Origin: Intestinicryptomonas porci
GTDB taxonomy: Bacteria; Verrucomicrobiota; Verrucomicrobiia; Opitutales; Intestinicryptomonadaceae
Direction: 5' to 3'
NCBI RefSeq assembly: GCF_033971905.1
Contig: NZ_JALBUT010000008.1
Span: 1-64,000 of the forward strand
Length of the DNA stretch: 64,000 nucleotides
In this document: positions 23,610 to 32,513 of the stretch, piece by piece
Position numbering within the stretch: position 1 is the first letter of the stretch
Layout of the letters: every line of letters begins with the position of its first letter
Made by a program: the position numbers and the translations under genes
Notes under the pieces: generated by a model
The model's database searches: none
The model's input: the letters and a program-made list of their open reading frames with translations, nothing else
What the model was told of the DNA's origin: nothing

Positions 23610-24788
23610 ATGAAAAAACTATCATTGTTAGCAAGTGTCGCCGCTATGGGCGCAACCGCATATGCAGGTCCCCTTCTCCAAGTCGGCGACGATTTGGATG
23701 TTTCATTTATCGGTTCCGTTATCGGGAAATGGACAAATAACGTTACTTGGAATTCATATAAATCTTATGACGATTATCTCATAACAACGCGTGTCGGCGG
23801 CGAAGCCGTTTACGGGAAAAACAAGGCATTTACCGTTACTGCGAGGGCTTATGAAGATTTAAACCGTTATATGCAGCATGAACGTTTCGATTCCAATCTC
23901 ACAAATGTCATCGTAAAAGCAGCATACCAGTCCGACGCTTTCAACGCGAATGCTCACTTCTCTTTCATTCAGGCAGCTCAGAATACCGACACCACCGTTA
24001 ATGATGAAAATTTGGCTCGCACAAACACAATCAAGGCGGGTGTAAACGGTTCTTATGTCATTTCCAACAAGGTCATTGTTGACGCAGGTTTTGACTATGT
24101 CGATATTCATTATACAAACCAACAGAATGTTTATACGGATTCAACCGCATATATCGTTCCCGTAAGCTTGCTTTATAAAATTACCGACAAGTTGAGCGCG
24201 GGTTTGTCATACCAGTATCGCCAGACAAATTACGACAATTCCGATATGAGCCCATCTAAGCTCTATTCGAGAATGCTCTATGGCGACAGAACGCAGGACC
24301 ACTTTGTGGGTCTTACTCTTCGCGGCGAATTGACAGAAAAACTTTCTTCGGAAGTTTATGTTGGCGCGACAATCCGCGATTCTTCGGGCGGCGTTCTCGA
24401 TAACGATGACACGATGTTCACTTTCTCCGCAAAGTTTAACTATCAGGTTTCCGACAAGGCAAGCGTATATGTTAAAGGTTTGAGAGACTTCGGCAATGGT
24501 GCACAGCGTCAGAATTCCGAAAGCACAGGTGTTGACTTCGGTGTAAATTACATCCTGTCTTCATATATCACAAGCTATGCTTACGGCGGTTACAGATATG
24601 TTGACTATGTAAATTCTCCCTCCGGTCGTCAAGACGACAAGATTTTTGCAGGCGTTGGAGTTTCCTATGCTCCTGTAAAGTGGGGTAGCCTTGCATTGTC
24701 TTACACATATTATGACAATTCTTCAAACTTGCAGAGCTCGTCTTATATGGCGCACCTTGTTTCTGCATCGCTTTCAATCAAGTACTAA
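23610..24788 (+). CDS. Outer-membrane beta-barrel protein
   Basis: The 392-residue product begins MKKLSLLASVAAMGATAYA, a standard signal peptide cleaved before GPLLQVGDD. The mature part is made of alternating polar/hydrophobic strands with many Tyr and Asp/Ser turns (YKITDKLSAGLSYQYRQTNY, YILSSYITSYAYGGYRYVDY, YAPVKWGSLALSYTYYD) and ends S-A-S-L-S-I-K-Y. This is a typical transmembrane beta-barrel with about 16 strands by rough count. An AGGAA sequence lies just upstream of the start, a promoter-like TTGACA further up and a strong terminator behind, consistent with an abundant major outer-membrane protein. No specific porin family is recognised. Confidence 0.8.
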   Translation: MKKLSLLASVAAMGATAYAGPLLQVGDDLDVSFIGSVIGKWTNNVTWNSYKSYDDYLITTRVGGEAVYGKNKAFTVTARAYEDLNRYMQHERFDSNLTNVIVKAAYQSDAFNANAHFSFIQAAQNTDTTVNDENLARTNTIKAGVNGSYVISNKVIVDAGFDYVDIHYTNQQNVYTDSTAYIVPVSLLYKITDKLSAGLSYQYRQTNYDNSDMSPSKLYSRMLYGDRTQDHFVGLTLRGELTEKLSSEVYVGATIRDSSGGVLDNDDTMFTFSAKFNYQVSDKASVYVKGLRDFGNGAQRQNSESTGVDFGVNYILSSYITSYAYGGYRYVDYVNSPSGRQDDKIFAGVGVSYAPVKWGSLALSYTYYDNSSNLQSSSYMAHLVSASLSIKY

Positions 24789-24803
24789 GAATTTTTCTTA
24801 ACA

Positions 24804-24843
24804 AAAAACCGCAACACAAATTATTGTGTTGCGGTTTTTTTGT
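24804..24843 (+). terminator. Rho-independent terminator of the barrel gene
   Basis: AAACCGCAACACA and TGTGTTGCGGTTT form a 13-bp perfect stem around a short AT loop, followed by a T run. Confidence 0.92.
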
Positions 24844-25357
24844 ATCTTAATTTGCCGAAAAGATTTTGGAATTTTTTTAGCCTCGCAATAAATACTTTTT
24901 TTTGAATAAGAGGTTGCTATATTTCAGACGGAGGAATGCGGTTTAGATTACGAATTTGTGCTATATGAAAAAAGAGATTATACTTTGTGGCATTTATGGC
25001 GCTTTAAGAGAGTATTTTAATGCGTGATTGGCTTGCAAAGGGTTTTCATGTTTTTTACATCTTGGAAAATTGTCTGATGACAATATGTGAATTTCAATTT
25101 GTAATTAGTCCTTTTCGCGGTTTTAAACTTATCCTTAACGGGGTTGTGAAATAGCCGCAATCGTATATTTCTTTCGATAAAAATCGAGAAAATTACAATA
25201 GTTTAGGAAGCTGATTTTTTTGAAATACAATTTAATGCGGTTTTAACTTTTGCGTGTTTGTCTATGCCAAAGGTAAACAGTAAAACAAATCCGAATTTGC
25301 AATTCGAATAACTTGGAAACAGCCGTAAATTGCAAAGATGTTTGCAAAAGTTATTTA
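24844..25357. other. Intergenic region without recognisable genes
   Basis: About 510 AT-rich bases. The only structure seen is a short inverted repeat CGAATT-TGC-AATTCG at 25292-25306. Two tiny overlapping frames (24936-24968 and 24965-25027) are too short to support. Confidence 0.5.
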
Positions 25358-25399
25358 AAAAGACGACACCCGAAAAAAAATGGCGTCGCCTTTTTTTTG
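25358..25399 (-). terminator. Probable terminator of the propeller/cytochrome gene
   Basis: On the minus strand GGCGAC pairs with GTCGTC (one G-U) around an AT-rich loop and is followed by TTTTT. The T-rich flank on the plus strand could make it bidirectional. Confidence 0.5.
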
Positions 25400-25461
25400 A
25401 ATAAATATGCTTTTGGGGAAAGGACTGAAAGATAAACTCTAAGAAGGCTTAACTTCAATAC

Positions 25462-27285
25462 TTACAGCGTTAAAACGTAGGCTTCAAGTGCTTTTAGCTC
25501 ATCGTCCGAAAGGTCTTTTGTATTGCCGTGAAGTCCGTTTTTGTTGAAATTTTTAAGCATGTCAAATATTGATTTAGCCCTTCCGTCATAAAGGTAGGGT
25601 GCTGAACGCCAGACTTCGCGCAGAGTCGGCGTATCGAACTTTTTGCCGACATCGGGGCCTTCTGCGGTTTTTAAGTCGTGGAATTTCATGTCGGTAAAGT
25701 ATTCGCCCTTGTGGCATTTTGAGCATCCCGCAGTTTCAAATAGAATTTGTCCGTCTAATGCCTGTTCGGAAAGCTCGCCTTGCGGGGCATGGGGGCTTGG
25801 CACGGGTAGCAGGCGTTTCATAAATTCATCGACGCATTGCGCGTCCTCTTCGCTTCTTTCGACAAATTGTATGTATATCAGTCCCGCGCGCACGCAGGTT
25901 TCGGCGTCTTTGCGGACTCCCGTAATCATTGTTGGCGGAGTGAAGTGGGCAAAAAGCATTGATTTTGACTGCTTGGGATTGCAAATGCCGTCGTTTACCA
26001 AATCCCAGTTCAGATTGTCTGAGCGGGTTGCGGGGTGGCAAGTCGCACACGAAAGCCACTGCTGAAAACACATCCGCGCATCGTTGAAGAAGAGGTCGCC
26101 CATGCGCGATTTTGTCATTTCGGAATTCCCGCCTATGTCGATATGCTCGACTTCGTAGTCCATGTCGGCGTCTATGCTTGCGAGGTCGTCCGAATAGTAT
26201 TCTGCGGCATAAAGCTTGTTGCCGACCCATGCTATGTTACGCACGCCCAACCCTTCCAAGTCAACGCGGGTGCGTATTTCCGAAAGGAAATTTAAGTCGT
26301 CTTCTATCGCGGGAGCTTTGGGGGCTCTCGGTGCGTTTATGCGCTCATGCAGGGCTTCGAGGTCAATCATGCTGACTTCATGGGTGCCCGCGCTTGCAAC
26401 TGCAAGGGTTTTCTCATCGTCTGAAATCGCTATGCCCCATGGGTTTGCCGCCCCGAGCGTATTTTCGTCCAAGAGGAAGCTCGTCTTGCGCGCACGGTTT
26501 TTCAAGTCGATGATTGCAACGGCGTTGGTGTTTACCCAGCCTCTGTCGAGCTGGGTTGTCGGCACGTTAAATCGGGCGAGAACGTAAGTTGCGTATGCGG
26601 TGTTCCCGTCTTTTGAAATGGCGATGTCTTTGCAGTTGATTGCGCCGTTCGGAAGCTCGATTTTTGCAAGAGTTTTTAAATTTTGCGCGTCTAAAATCGT
26701 GACGGCACAGGCGATGTTTTCTTCGTACAAACCGCCCTTGGGTTCGGGAAGATGGTTTGCGATGACAAGCTCTTTGTTGTCAGGGGAAAGCTTCATTGCG
26801 TATGGTTCGTGAACTGCCATGCCTTTTGCCGCAAGCTCTCCCGTAGATGAATTTATTTTGCGGATTTCATTTGTGAACTGGTTTGCCACATAAACAAATT
26901 TCCCGTCTTTTGAAACCGCTGGCGCAGTCGGGAAATGCCCTACGTTCCAAGAATTTAAAACTTTTAAATTCTTTGCGTCTATTTTAACGAGTTTGCCGTT
27001 TTCTCCGAGAACAGTCGCGTACAAAATTTCACTTCCTGCAAAACATACGCCAGAAACCCTGCCGCCGAGAGGCACTTTGCCTGCGACTTTGTCTTCTTTT
27101 ACGAAAACCACGACATCTCCCGTTTTGCATCCCACGGCGATTGTGTTGTCGGGGGCTACAGATATGTATTCGGGGCTCAAATATTCCGCTCCATAATCTA
27201 TTATGTCTCCGAAGTATCTGTTTTCTCTTTCCGCGAATGCCACAAAGGCAAAGAATACAACGCATATAAAAACAAGTTTCCTCAT
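25462..27285 (-). CDS. Secreted beta-propeller protein with C-terminal di-haem cytochrome c peroxidase/MauG-like domain
   Basis: ATG 27285 gives 607 residues starting with a signal peptide (MRKLVFICVVFFAFVAFA). Residues about 25-370 form a YVTN/YncE-type seven-bladed propeller (VSKDGKFVYVANQFTNEI, LSPDNKELVIANH, ISDDEKTLAVASAG). The C-terminal part has two CxxCH haem motifs, CATCH at about residue 413 and CSKCH at about 523, and the sequence TPTLREVWRSAPYLYDGRAKSI, close to the 'TP-LR-v--tAPY-HDG' pattern of bacterial di-haem peroxidases. It is probably periplasmic or extracellular and redox-active. The start is 280 bases from the divergent gene at 27566, which also encodes an exported haem-motif protein. 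Confidence 0.8.
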   Translation of the reverse strand: MRKLVFICVVFFAFVAFAERENRYFGDIIDYGAEYLSPEYISVAPDNTIAVGCKTGDVVVFVKEDKVAGKVPLGGRVSGVCFAGSEILYATVLGENGKLVKIDAKNLKVLNSWNVGHFPTAPAVSKDGKFVYVANQFTNEIRKINSSTGELAAKGMAVHEPYAMKLSPDNKELVIANHLPEPKGGLYEENIACAVTILDAQNLKTLAKIELPNGAINCKDIAISKDGNTAYATYVLARFNVPTTQLDRGWVNTNAVAIIDLKNRARKTSFLLDENTLGAANPWGIAISDDEKTLAVASAGTHEVSMIDLEALHERINAPRAPKAPAIEDDLNFLSEIRTRVDLEGLGVRNIAWVGNKLYAAEYYSDDLASIDADMDYEVEHIDIGGNSEMTKSRMGDLFFNDARMCFQQWLSCATCHPATRSDNLNWDLVNDGICNPKQSKSMLFAHFTPPTMITGVRKDAETCVRAGLIYIQFVERSEEDAQCVDEFMKRLLPVPSPHAPQGELSEQALDGQILFETAGCSKCHKGEYFTDMKFHDLKTAEGPDVGKKFDTPTLREVWRSAPYLYDGRAKSIFDMLKNFNKNGLHGNTKDLSDDELKALEAYVLTL

Positions 27286-27565
27286 AATGTTTCTTTTCTG
27301 TTCCCGCACCGTATTTTTACAAATCCCCTATATTTAAAAAATTCGGTATATTTAATTTACGATTTATTCAAAAAACTTTTGGGTTTTCAAGCAAAAAAGA
27401 TTTGACTTTTAGAATAATATTTAAAATATAAAACGTATTTTAAGTTTGAAATCAATCATTTTTCGGAAATAATAAAATGCAAAACCTGATAAAAAGGGCT
27501 GTTTGCCGTGAGAGATTGCGCAGAAGGGCATTTTCTTTTTGAGAATTTTTATTTGAAAGGATTTT

Positions 27566-30500
27566 ATGATGAGGAAAAAGATAATAGCAATGTTAATGGG
27601 GGCGTTTTGCGCGGCTGTTTCTTTTGCGGCGATGTCGGTAAGCGACAATGACGCAAAGAATGCGGCAGAGCAGATGTTTGAAAAAAAGGGAAGCTTTGTT
27701 GAAACATACAAGGCGTTGTATCCCAAGTTTGAAAAATTCAGAAAGGAGCAGGAGGCGTTCGTAAAAAAATCGAAGGTCGATTTCGGCTCTTGGCGTCAGG
27801 TTCGCCAAAAGGACGGCACATACGTCTTTACAAGAGTGATAAAAAGCGTCAAGCCCTTGAAAGTCGGGGTAACGCTTTCACTTCCGATGTATTCAGAGCT
27901 TTATTTGAACGGGCAAAAGCTCGACGAAAACAAAGGCTGGAACCAGACAAAAGAAAAGGTGTTTACCCTCGACTTGCAAAAGGGCGAAAATATCCTTGAA
28001 ATGAAGACCGTGAAATTCGAGAGGAATTTCCGCTATACGCAGATATTTTATCCGTACGCCTCTCCCATCAGAAAAATAAGGGAAAAGTTCTGGCAAAATT
28101 ACGGGCATGTCATGAGTGCGCTTGACGGCGACAAAACTGCGATTTTTGAAAATCCCGACCTTTATAAAAATACCGAAGAGAGAATGCGCAAAGTCATAGA
28201 AGAATCTCTCTTTTCCGCAGGCAAATTTGAAAAACGCTACAACGAAATGGTCGAAAAGAAAGTCGATCCGACTTCGATAGAATGGCTTAAAATTTTTGAA
28301 GAAGCCGTAAAGACTTGCGTGGCGGAGCGCGAAATGGGCTACGACATTAAAAATGTGAAGGCCGCCGTTTCGGAAATCTCCAAGACTTATAAGGCGTATC
28401 CGAAAAAATATCTTGAAGAAATAAATAAGTGGGAATCCGAATTCAACGCGATAAAAGAAGAATTTATTGCGGGCAACTTCTCAAAGAGGGGCAGGATTGA
28501 AGAGTTTAAAAAGCTCGCCGACGAAGCCTTGCTTGCAAATCCCGCGCTTAAAAAGTTCAAGAATTGGGTGTTCTTAAAGCGCGCCTGGGGAACTCCGTTT
28601 GAGGGGTTGCCGTCAAACTGGCAGGGAAATCCCCTTCTTAAAAACCGCAATGCCTGGAACGACCAAATTTGGTCGTTTGACATCACAAAGCCGAACGAAG
28701 CCGAACTTCTTTATTCGTCAAAGGAAGAAACTCCCGCCATTACCGACATGGAAATCGACTGGGACGCAAAAAAGCTGATGTTCTCGGGTCTGGACAAAAA
28801 AGACCGCTGGCAGCTTTACGAAATCGAGCTTGACAAAAAAGGCGCGATGCCCGTTGCAAAAATGCTGACTCCGGGCATTCACGAAAATGTCGATAGCTAT
28901 GACTCGACTTATTTGCCTAACGGCAAAATCATATTCTGCTATACGGCGTGCCATGTCGGCGTTCCTTGCGTGAGCGGTTCCGACTATGTTGCGAACCTCT
29001 ATGTTATGGATCCGAATGCGGGGTCTCCCGAGCAGGTTGACAAATCCATACGCCAGCTCACATTCGAGCAGGACGCCGACTGGATGCCAACTGTTATGAA
29101 CGACGGCAGGGTTATGTACACGCGCTGGGAATATACGGACAATTCCCACTACTTCTCCCGCATTTTGATGCGCATGAATCCCGACGGAACGTCGCAGGCT
29201 TCTTATTACGGCTCAACGAGCTTCTGGCCGAATTCCATTTTCTACTCGCGCCAAATCCCAAATTCTTCGACGAAGTTCATGTCGATTGTTTCGGGGCACC
29301 ACGGCACGCGCCGTTCTGGAGAGCTTCATCTTTTCGACACTTCAAAGGGCACGTTTGAAGACGAGGGCAGGGTGCATAAATTCCCGACTTATGGAAGGGA
29401 ATATGTCGCCAAAACAAAGGATACCTTGGTTGACGGCGTATGGCCGCAAATGCTCCATCCGTATCCGATAAACGAAGGCTTGGCTGTCGTTTCGGCGCGC
29501 ACTCCGCAGCAGGGGTGGTCGATATATTTGGTTGACAAATTCGACAATATGACGATGTTGCAGCGTTCGGGGCAGGGCTGGAGCTACTTTGAGCCAATGC
29601 CTGTTGCAAAGCGCAAGAAGCCCTCTGTAATTCCGAGCCTTGTCGAAAAGAATTTGAAGGCAAATCCCAAGCTCGATACGGGCACTTTGTTCTTAAACGA
29701 CATCTATCAGGGGCCCGGGCTTGCAGGTGTTCCGCGCGGAACGGTAAAGGCTTTGCGCATATTTGAATACAACTATGCCTACCGCAACATGGGCGCGCAC
29801 GACGTTATCGGGCAGGAAGGCTCTTGGGACGTAAAGCGCATTCACGGCACCGTTCCCGTTGAACCCGACGGTTCGGCGATATTTGAAGTGCCCGCAAACC
29901 GCCCAATCGCCTTGCAGCCTTTGGATAAGAATGGCAATGCGCTTGCTCTCATGCGTTCATGGCTCACCGTCATGCCGGGCGAAGTCCAGAGCTGCGTCGG
30001 TTGCCACGAGGCAAATTATATGACGCCGATTTCAGCGACCGCTATGGCGGCACGCAAGAAGCCGTCAAAAATTACTCCGTTCAGGGGACCTATTCGCGGT
30101 TATTCTTTCGTAAGGGACGTTCAGCCGATTTTGGACAAATACTGCGTCGGTTGCCATGACGGAACGAACAACGACCGCCCCGTGCTTACGCGCGGAAATC
30201 CCGTTTGGAAGCATTTTACGAGCGCGTATATGGCGTTGCATCCGTTTGTCCGCCGCTCCGGGCCCGAAAGCACGCAGAACTTGCTGCCGCCCTCTGAATT
30301 TAAGGCGAACACAAGCGAGCTTGTGCAAATGCTTAAAAAGGGACACCATGGCGTGGAGCTTGACGATGACGCATGGTCGGTTCTCTACACTTGGATTGAC
30401 TTGAACGTTCCGTTTATCGGTTCGTGGAAGGAAGTCCGCAAGGAAATTCCGAATAACGGCGACGTCGAGCGCAAAAAATTCCTTGCTTTGTATGCAAACC

Positions 30501-32077
30501 GCTTTGACGATCCCGACGTGATTGACTGGGACCCCGGCAAACAGGAGTTTGTCGCTCCCAAGCCCGAAAAGAAGCATCCGCAAAAGGAAGTCAAGGCGGC
30601 GGGTTTCCCGTTTGACGAAGATGTGGCAAAGCGCAAGGTCGCGGCTGTAAAACTGCCGAAAGAATTGGTTGCCGACTTGGGCGACGGGCAGACAATGCGT
30701 TTCTCGCTGATTCCCGCAGGCTCGTTTGTGATGGGCACAAACGATTGGTATTTTGACGAAGGCCCCGCAAGAGCCGTAAAAGTTGACAAACCTTTCTATA
30801 TGGCAACGTTTGAAACAACAAACGCCCAGTATAAGGTTTTCGACAAAAATCACAATTCCGCGTTTTTTGACCGCCATTGGAAAGACCACGTAAACCGCGG
30901 CTATCCCGCAAATCTGCCCGAGCAGAGCGTCGTCAGGGTTTCCTGGAAGAAAGCCATGCAGTTCTGCAAATGGATGAGCGAAAAATACGGCTTGGAAGTG
31001 TCTTTGCCGACAGAAACCCAGTGGGAATGGGCGGCGCGAGCTGGTTCGGACGGAGATTTTTGGTTCGGCAACATCGGAGCGGACTTTTCCGCATACGAAA
31101 ATCTTTCCGACTTCTCTTCAAAAAAGTTTGCGGTCATGGGCGTCGACCCCCAGCCGATGAGGAATCCATCTCCGCAAATGGCGTTTGTTCCCGCCGATTT
31201 GGACTTTAACGACGGTCAGCTTGTCACGGCAAACGTAGGTTCTTATGCACCGAGTCCGTTCAATTTGTACGACATCAACGGCAATGTCGCGGAATGGGCG
31301 TTAAATGACTATACAAAGACTATCGGCGGTGAAAAAGTCGAAGGAATGAAAGTCGCGCGCGGTGGAAGTTGGCGAGACAGGTCAAAGTGGGCGCGTGTCA
31401 CCGTCCGCAGGGCTTACCCCGATTGGCAGGGCGTTTACAATGTCGGCTTCCGCGTGGTGATTAACGACCCGCAGAAGGCGGCGGAAGTCTTGGAAAAGGC
31501 GGCTCCGCTTCCCAAAAAGCCGTTAAAGTTCGGCTCTACAGAGGAAAATGACGTGGATTTAAGCCAGTACAAATCTTCAAACCCGAACGAAATGATAATA
31601 AACGGCGGCTTTGATTATCCCGTTAGGAACGGCGGTAATGTAAGCTCCGGCGACATGATTGCATGGAAGACCAATAAAGGCTCTTTTGAAGTATGGAACA
31701 CGGGTGAACACGGCTCTCCGAAGCTCAATTCGCAGGGCAAAGAAACAGGCAGACAGATAGAGCTTGCCGAAGGCGGAGTTGCCCCGTTTGACGTATGGCA
31801 GACGTTCCGTGTCCCCGAAGGCTATTCAAAGGCAAAGGGAAAACTTACGTTTGAGGCTTGGCCGCGCAAGCGCATGGATACAACCGTTACTGTGTTCGTT
31901 AACGCAAAGCGCGTGGCTTCCAAGAAATTGGAAGGCAGAGACGGTGTTTGGACAAAAAATAGTTTGGATATTCCAAATATTTCGTCGGGTCAGACCGTCA
32001 AGGTTTTGTTCCGCGAAAATGGTAACGAGTCTCTCGGGTGGCATATTGACGATGTGTCATTTATTATAAGCAAGTAA
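27566..32077 (+). CDS. Large exported protein: TolB-like propeller, two CxxCH motifs, formylglycine-enzyme-like domain, C-terminal beta-sandwich
   Basis: The 1503-residue product starts with MMRKK and a signal peptide ending VSFAA (ATG 27566 or 27569). Residues about 30-370 are helical and beta, unassigned. About 370-700 resembles a PD40/TolB propeller (TYLPNGKIIFCYTACHVG, MNDGRVMYTRWEYTDNSHYF). About 700-960 is of the PVC cytochrome/hydrazine-synthase-alpha type, with VQSCVGCHE (about 808) and KYCVGCHDG (about 858). About 1030-1300 is an FGE/sulfatase-modifying-factor-like domain (IPAGSFVMGTND, LPTETQWEWAARAG, YDINGNVAEW, RGGSWRDR, NVGFRVV). The last about 160 residues look like a carbohydrate-binding beta-sandwich (INGGFDYPVRNGG...WHIDDVSFI). 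Such fusions are familiar in Planctomycetes/Verrucomicrobia, but their role is not settled. A strong terminator follows. Confidence 0.75.
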   Translation: MMRKKIIAMLMGAFCAAVSFAAMSVSDNDAKNAAEQMFEKKGSFVETYKALYPKFEKFRKEQEAFVKKSKVDFGSWRQVRQKDGTYVFTRVIKSVKPLKVGVTLSLPMYSELYLNGQKLDENKGWNQTKEKVFTLDLQKGENILEMKTVKFERNFRYTQIFYPYASPIRKIREKFWQNYGHVMSALDGDKTAIFENPDLYKNTEERMRKVIEESLFSAGKFEKRYNEMVEKKVDPTSIEWLKIFEEAVKTCVAEREMGYDIKNVKAAVSEISKTYKAYPKKYLEEINKWESEFNAIKEEFIAGNFSKRGRIEEFKKLADEALLANPALKKFKNWVFLKRAWGTPFEGLPSNWQGNPLLKNRNAWNDQIWSFDITKPNEAELLYSSKEETPAITDMEIDWDAKKLMFSGLDKKDRWQLYEIELDKKGAMPVAKMLTPGIHENVDSYDSTYLPNGKIIFCYTACHVGVPCVSGSDYVANLYVMDPNAGSPEQVDKSIRQLTFEQDADWMPTVMNDGRVMYTRWEYTDNSHYFSRILMRMNPDGTSQASYYGSTSFWPNSIFYSRQIPNSSTKFMSIVSGHHGTRRSGELHLFDTSKGTFEDEGRVHKFPTYGREYVAKTKDTLVDGVWPQMLHPYPINEGLAVVSARTPQQGWSIYLVDKFDNMTMLQRSGQGWSYFEPMPVAKRKKPSVIPSLVEKNLKANPKLDTGTLFLNDIYQGPGLAGVPRGTVKALRIFEYNYAYRNMGAHDVIGQEGSWDVKRIHGTVPVEPDGSAIFEVPANRPIALQPLDKNGNALALMRSWLTVMPGEVQSCVGCHEANYMTPISATAMAARKKPSKITPFRGPIRGYSFVRDVQPILDKYCVGCHDGTNNDRPVLTRGNPVWKHFTSAYMALHPFVRRSGPESTQNLLPPSEFKANTSELVQMLKKGHHGVELDDDAWSVLYTWIDLNVPFIGSWKEVRKEIPNNGDVERKKFLALYANRFDDPDVIDWDPGKQEFVAPKPEKKHPQKEVKAAGFPFDEDVAKRKVAAVKLPKELVADLGDGQTMRFSLIPAGSFVMGTNDWYFDEGPARAVKVDKPFYMATFETTNAQYKVFDKNHNSAFFDRHWKDHVNRGYPANLPEQSVVRVSWKKAMQFCKWMSEKYGLEVSLPTETQWEWAARAGSDGDFWFGNIGADFSAYENLSDFSSKKFAVMGVDPQPMRNPSPQMAFVPADLDFNDGQLVTANVGSYAPSPFNLYDINGNVAEWALNDYTKTIGGEKVEGMKVARGGSWRDRSKWARVTVRRAYPDWQGVYNVGFRVVINDPQKAAEVLEKAAPLPKKPLKFGSTEENDVDLSQYKSSNPNEMIINGGFDYPVRNGGNVSSGDMIAWKTNKGSFEVWNTGEHGSPKLNSQGKETGRQIELAEGGVAPFDVWQTFRVPEGYSKAKGKLTFEAWPRKRMDTTVTVFVNAKRVASKKLEGRDGVWTKNSLDIPNISSGQTVKVLFRENGNESLGWHIDDVSFIISK

Positions 32078-32094
32078 AATTGCGGCATTTATTT

Positions 32095-32126
32095 AACGGC
32101 GGCGGTATTTTTATCGCCGCCTTTTT
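32095..32126 (+). terminator. Rho-independent terminator of the large haem-motif gene
   Basis: GGCGGCG (32098-32104) and CGCCGCC (32115-32121) flank a T-rich loop and are followed by five Ts. Confidence 0.88.
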
Positions 32127-32454
32127 GTGTCTTTTTGGGGAATTTTTTTCATGTTTTGAATATTTAGTGAAAACCATCGCCTTATCCCGACTTTTTCAAA
32201 ATGGTTGCGGACGATTTTTAGCTTGGTTTGATGCGAATAAAAATCGCGATGTTTTGTAATAATTACAATGTTTTGAACAGTAGCTTTGTTGAAATTTAAG
32301 ATATATCTATATTAACTTCAAATTGTCGCAGTTTTGGAAATTGTGCCAATGTTTCCATTCTATATCTTTCGTGTGAGTTAAATTTTTATGATTTTAATTT
32401 TTTAGAGGCGTATGGGTTGTAAGTTTTTATGCCAAGTGTTTTGAAGTTTTGTCT
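32127..32454. other. Intergenic region without recognisable genes
   Basis: About 330 AT-rich bases between two terminators. No coding frame or clear repeat is seen. Confidence 0.5.
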
Positions 32455-32491
32455 AAAAAAACACACCCGTTGTTTGGGTGTGTTTTTTTTG
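32454..32491 (-). terminator. Terminator of the acetylesterase gene, possibly bidirectional
   Basis: AAAAAACACACCC and GGGTGTGTTTTTTTT flank a seven-base loop (GTTGTTT). Both strands end in T runs. It lies just behind the stop at 32514. Confidence 0.85.
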
Positions 32492-32513
32492 CAATGAATT
32501 TATATTCGGGAAA

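Noticed and set aside
24936..25027. Two tiny overlapping frames (10 and 20 codons) behind a GGAGGA sequence
   Set aside because: The ribosome-like site is almost touching the ATG, and the peptides are too short with no downstream gene to regulate on this strand.
32127..32454. Small RNA in the gap before the acetylesterase terminator
   Set aside because: No promoter-hairpin-terminator set could be recognised; only AT-rich sequence is visible.
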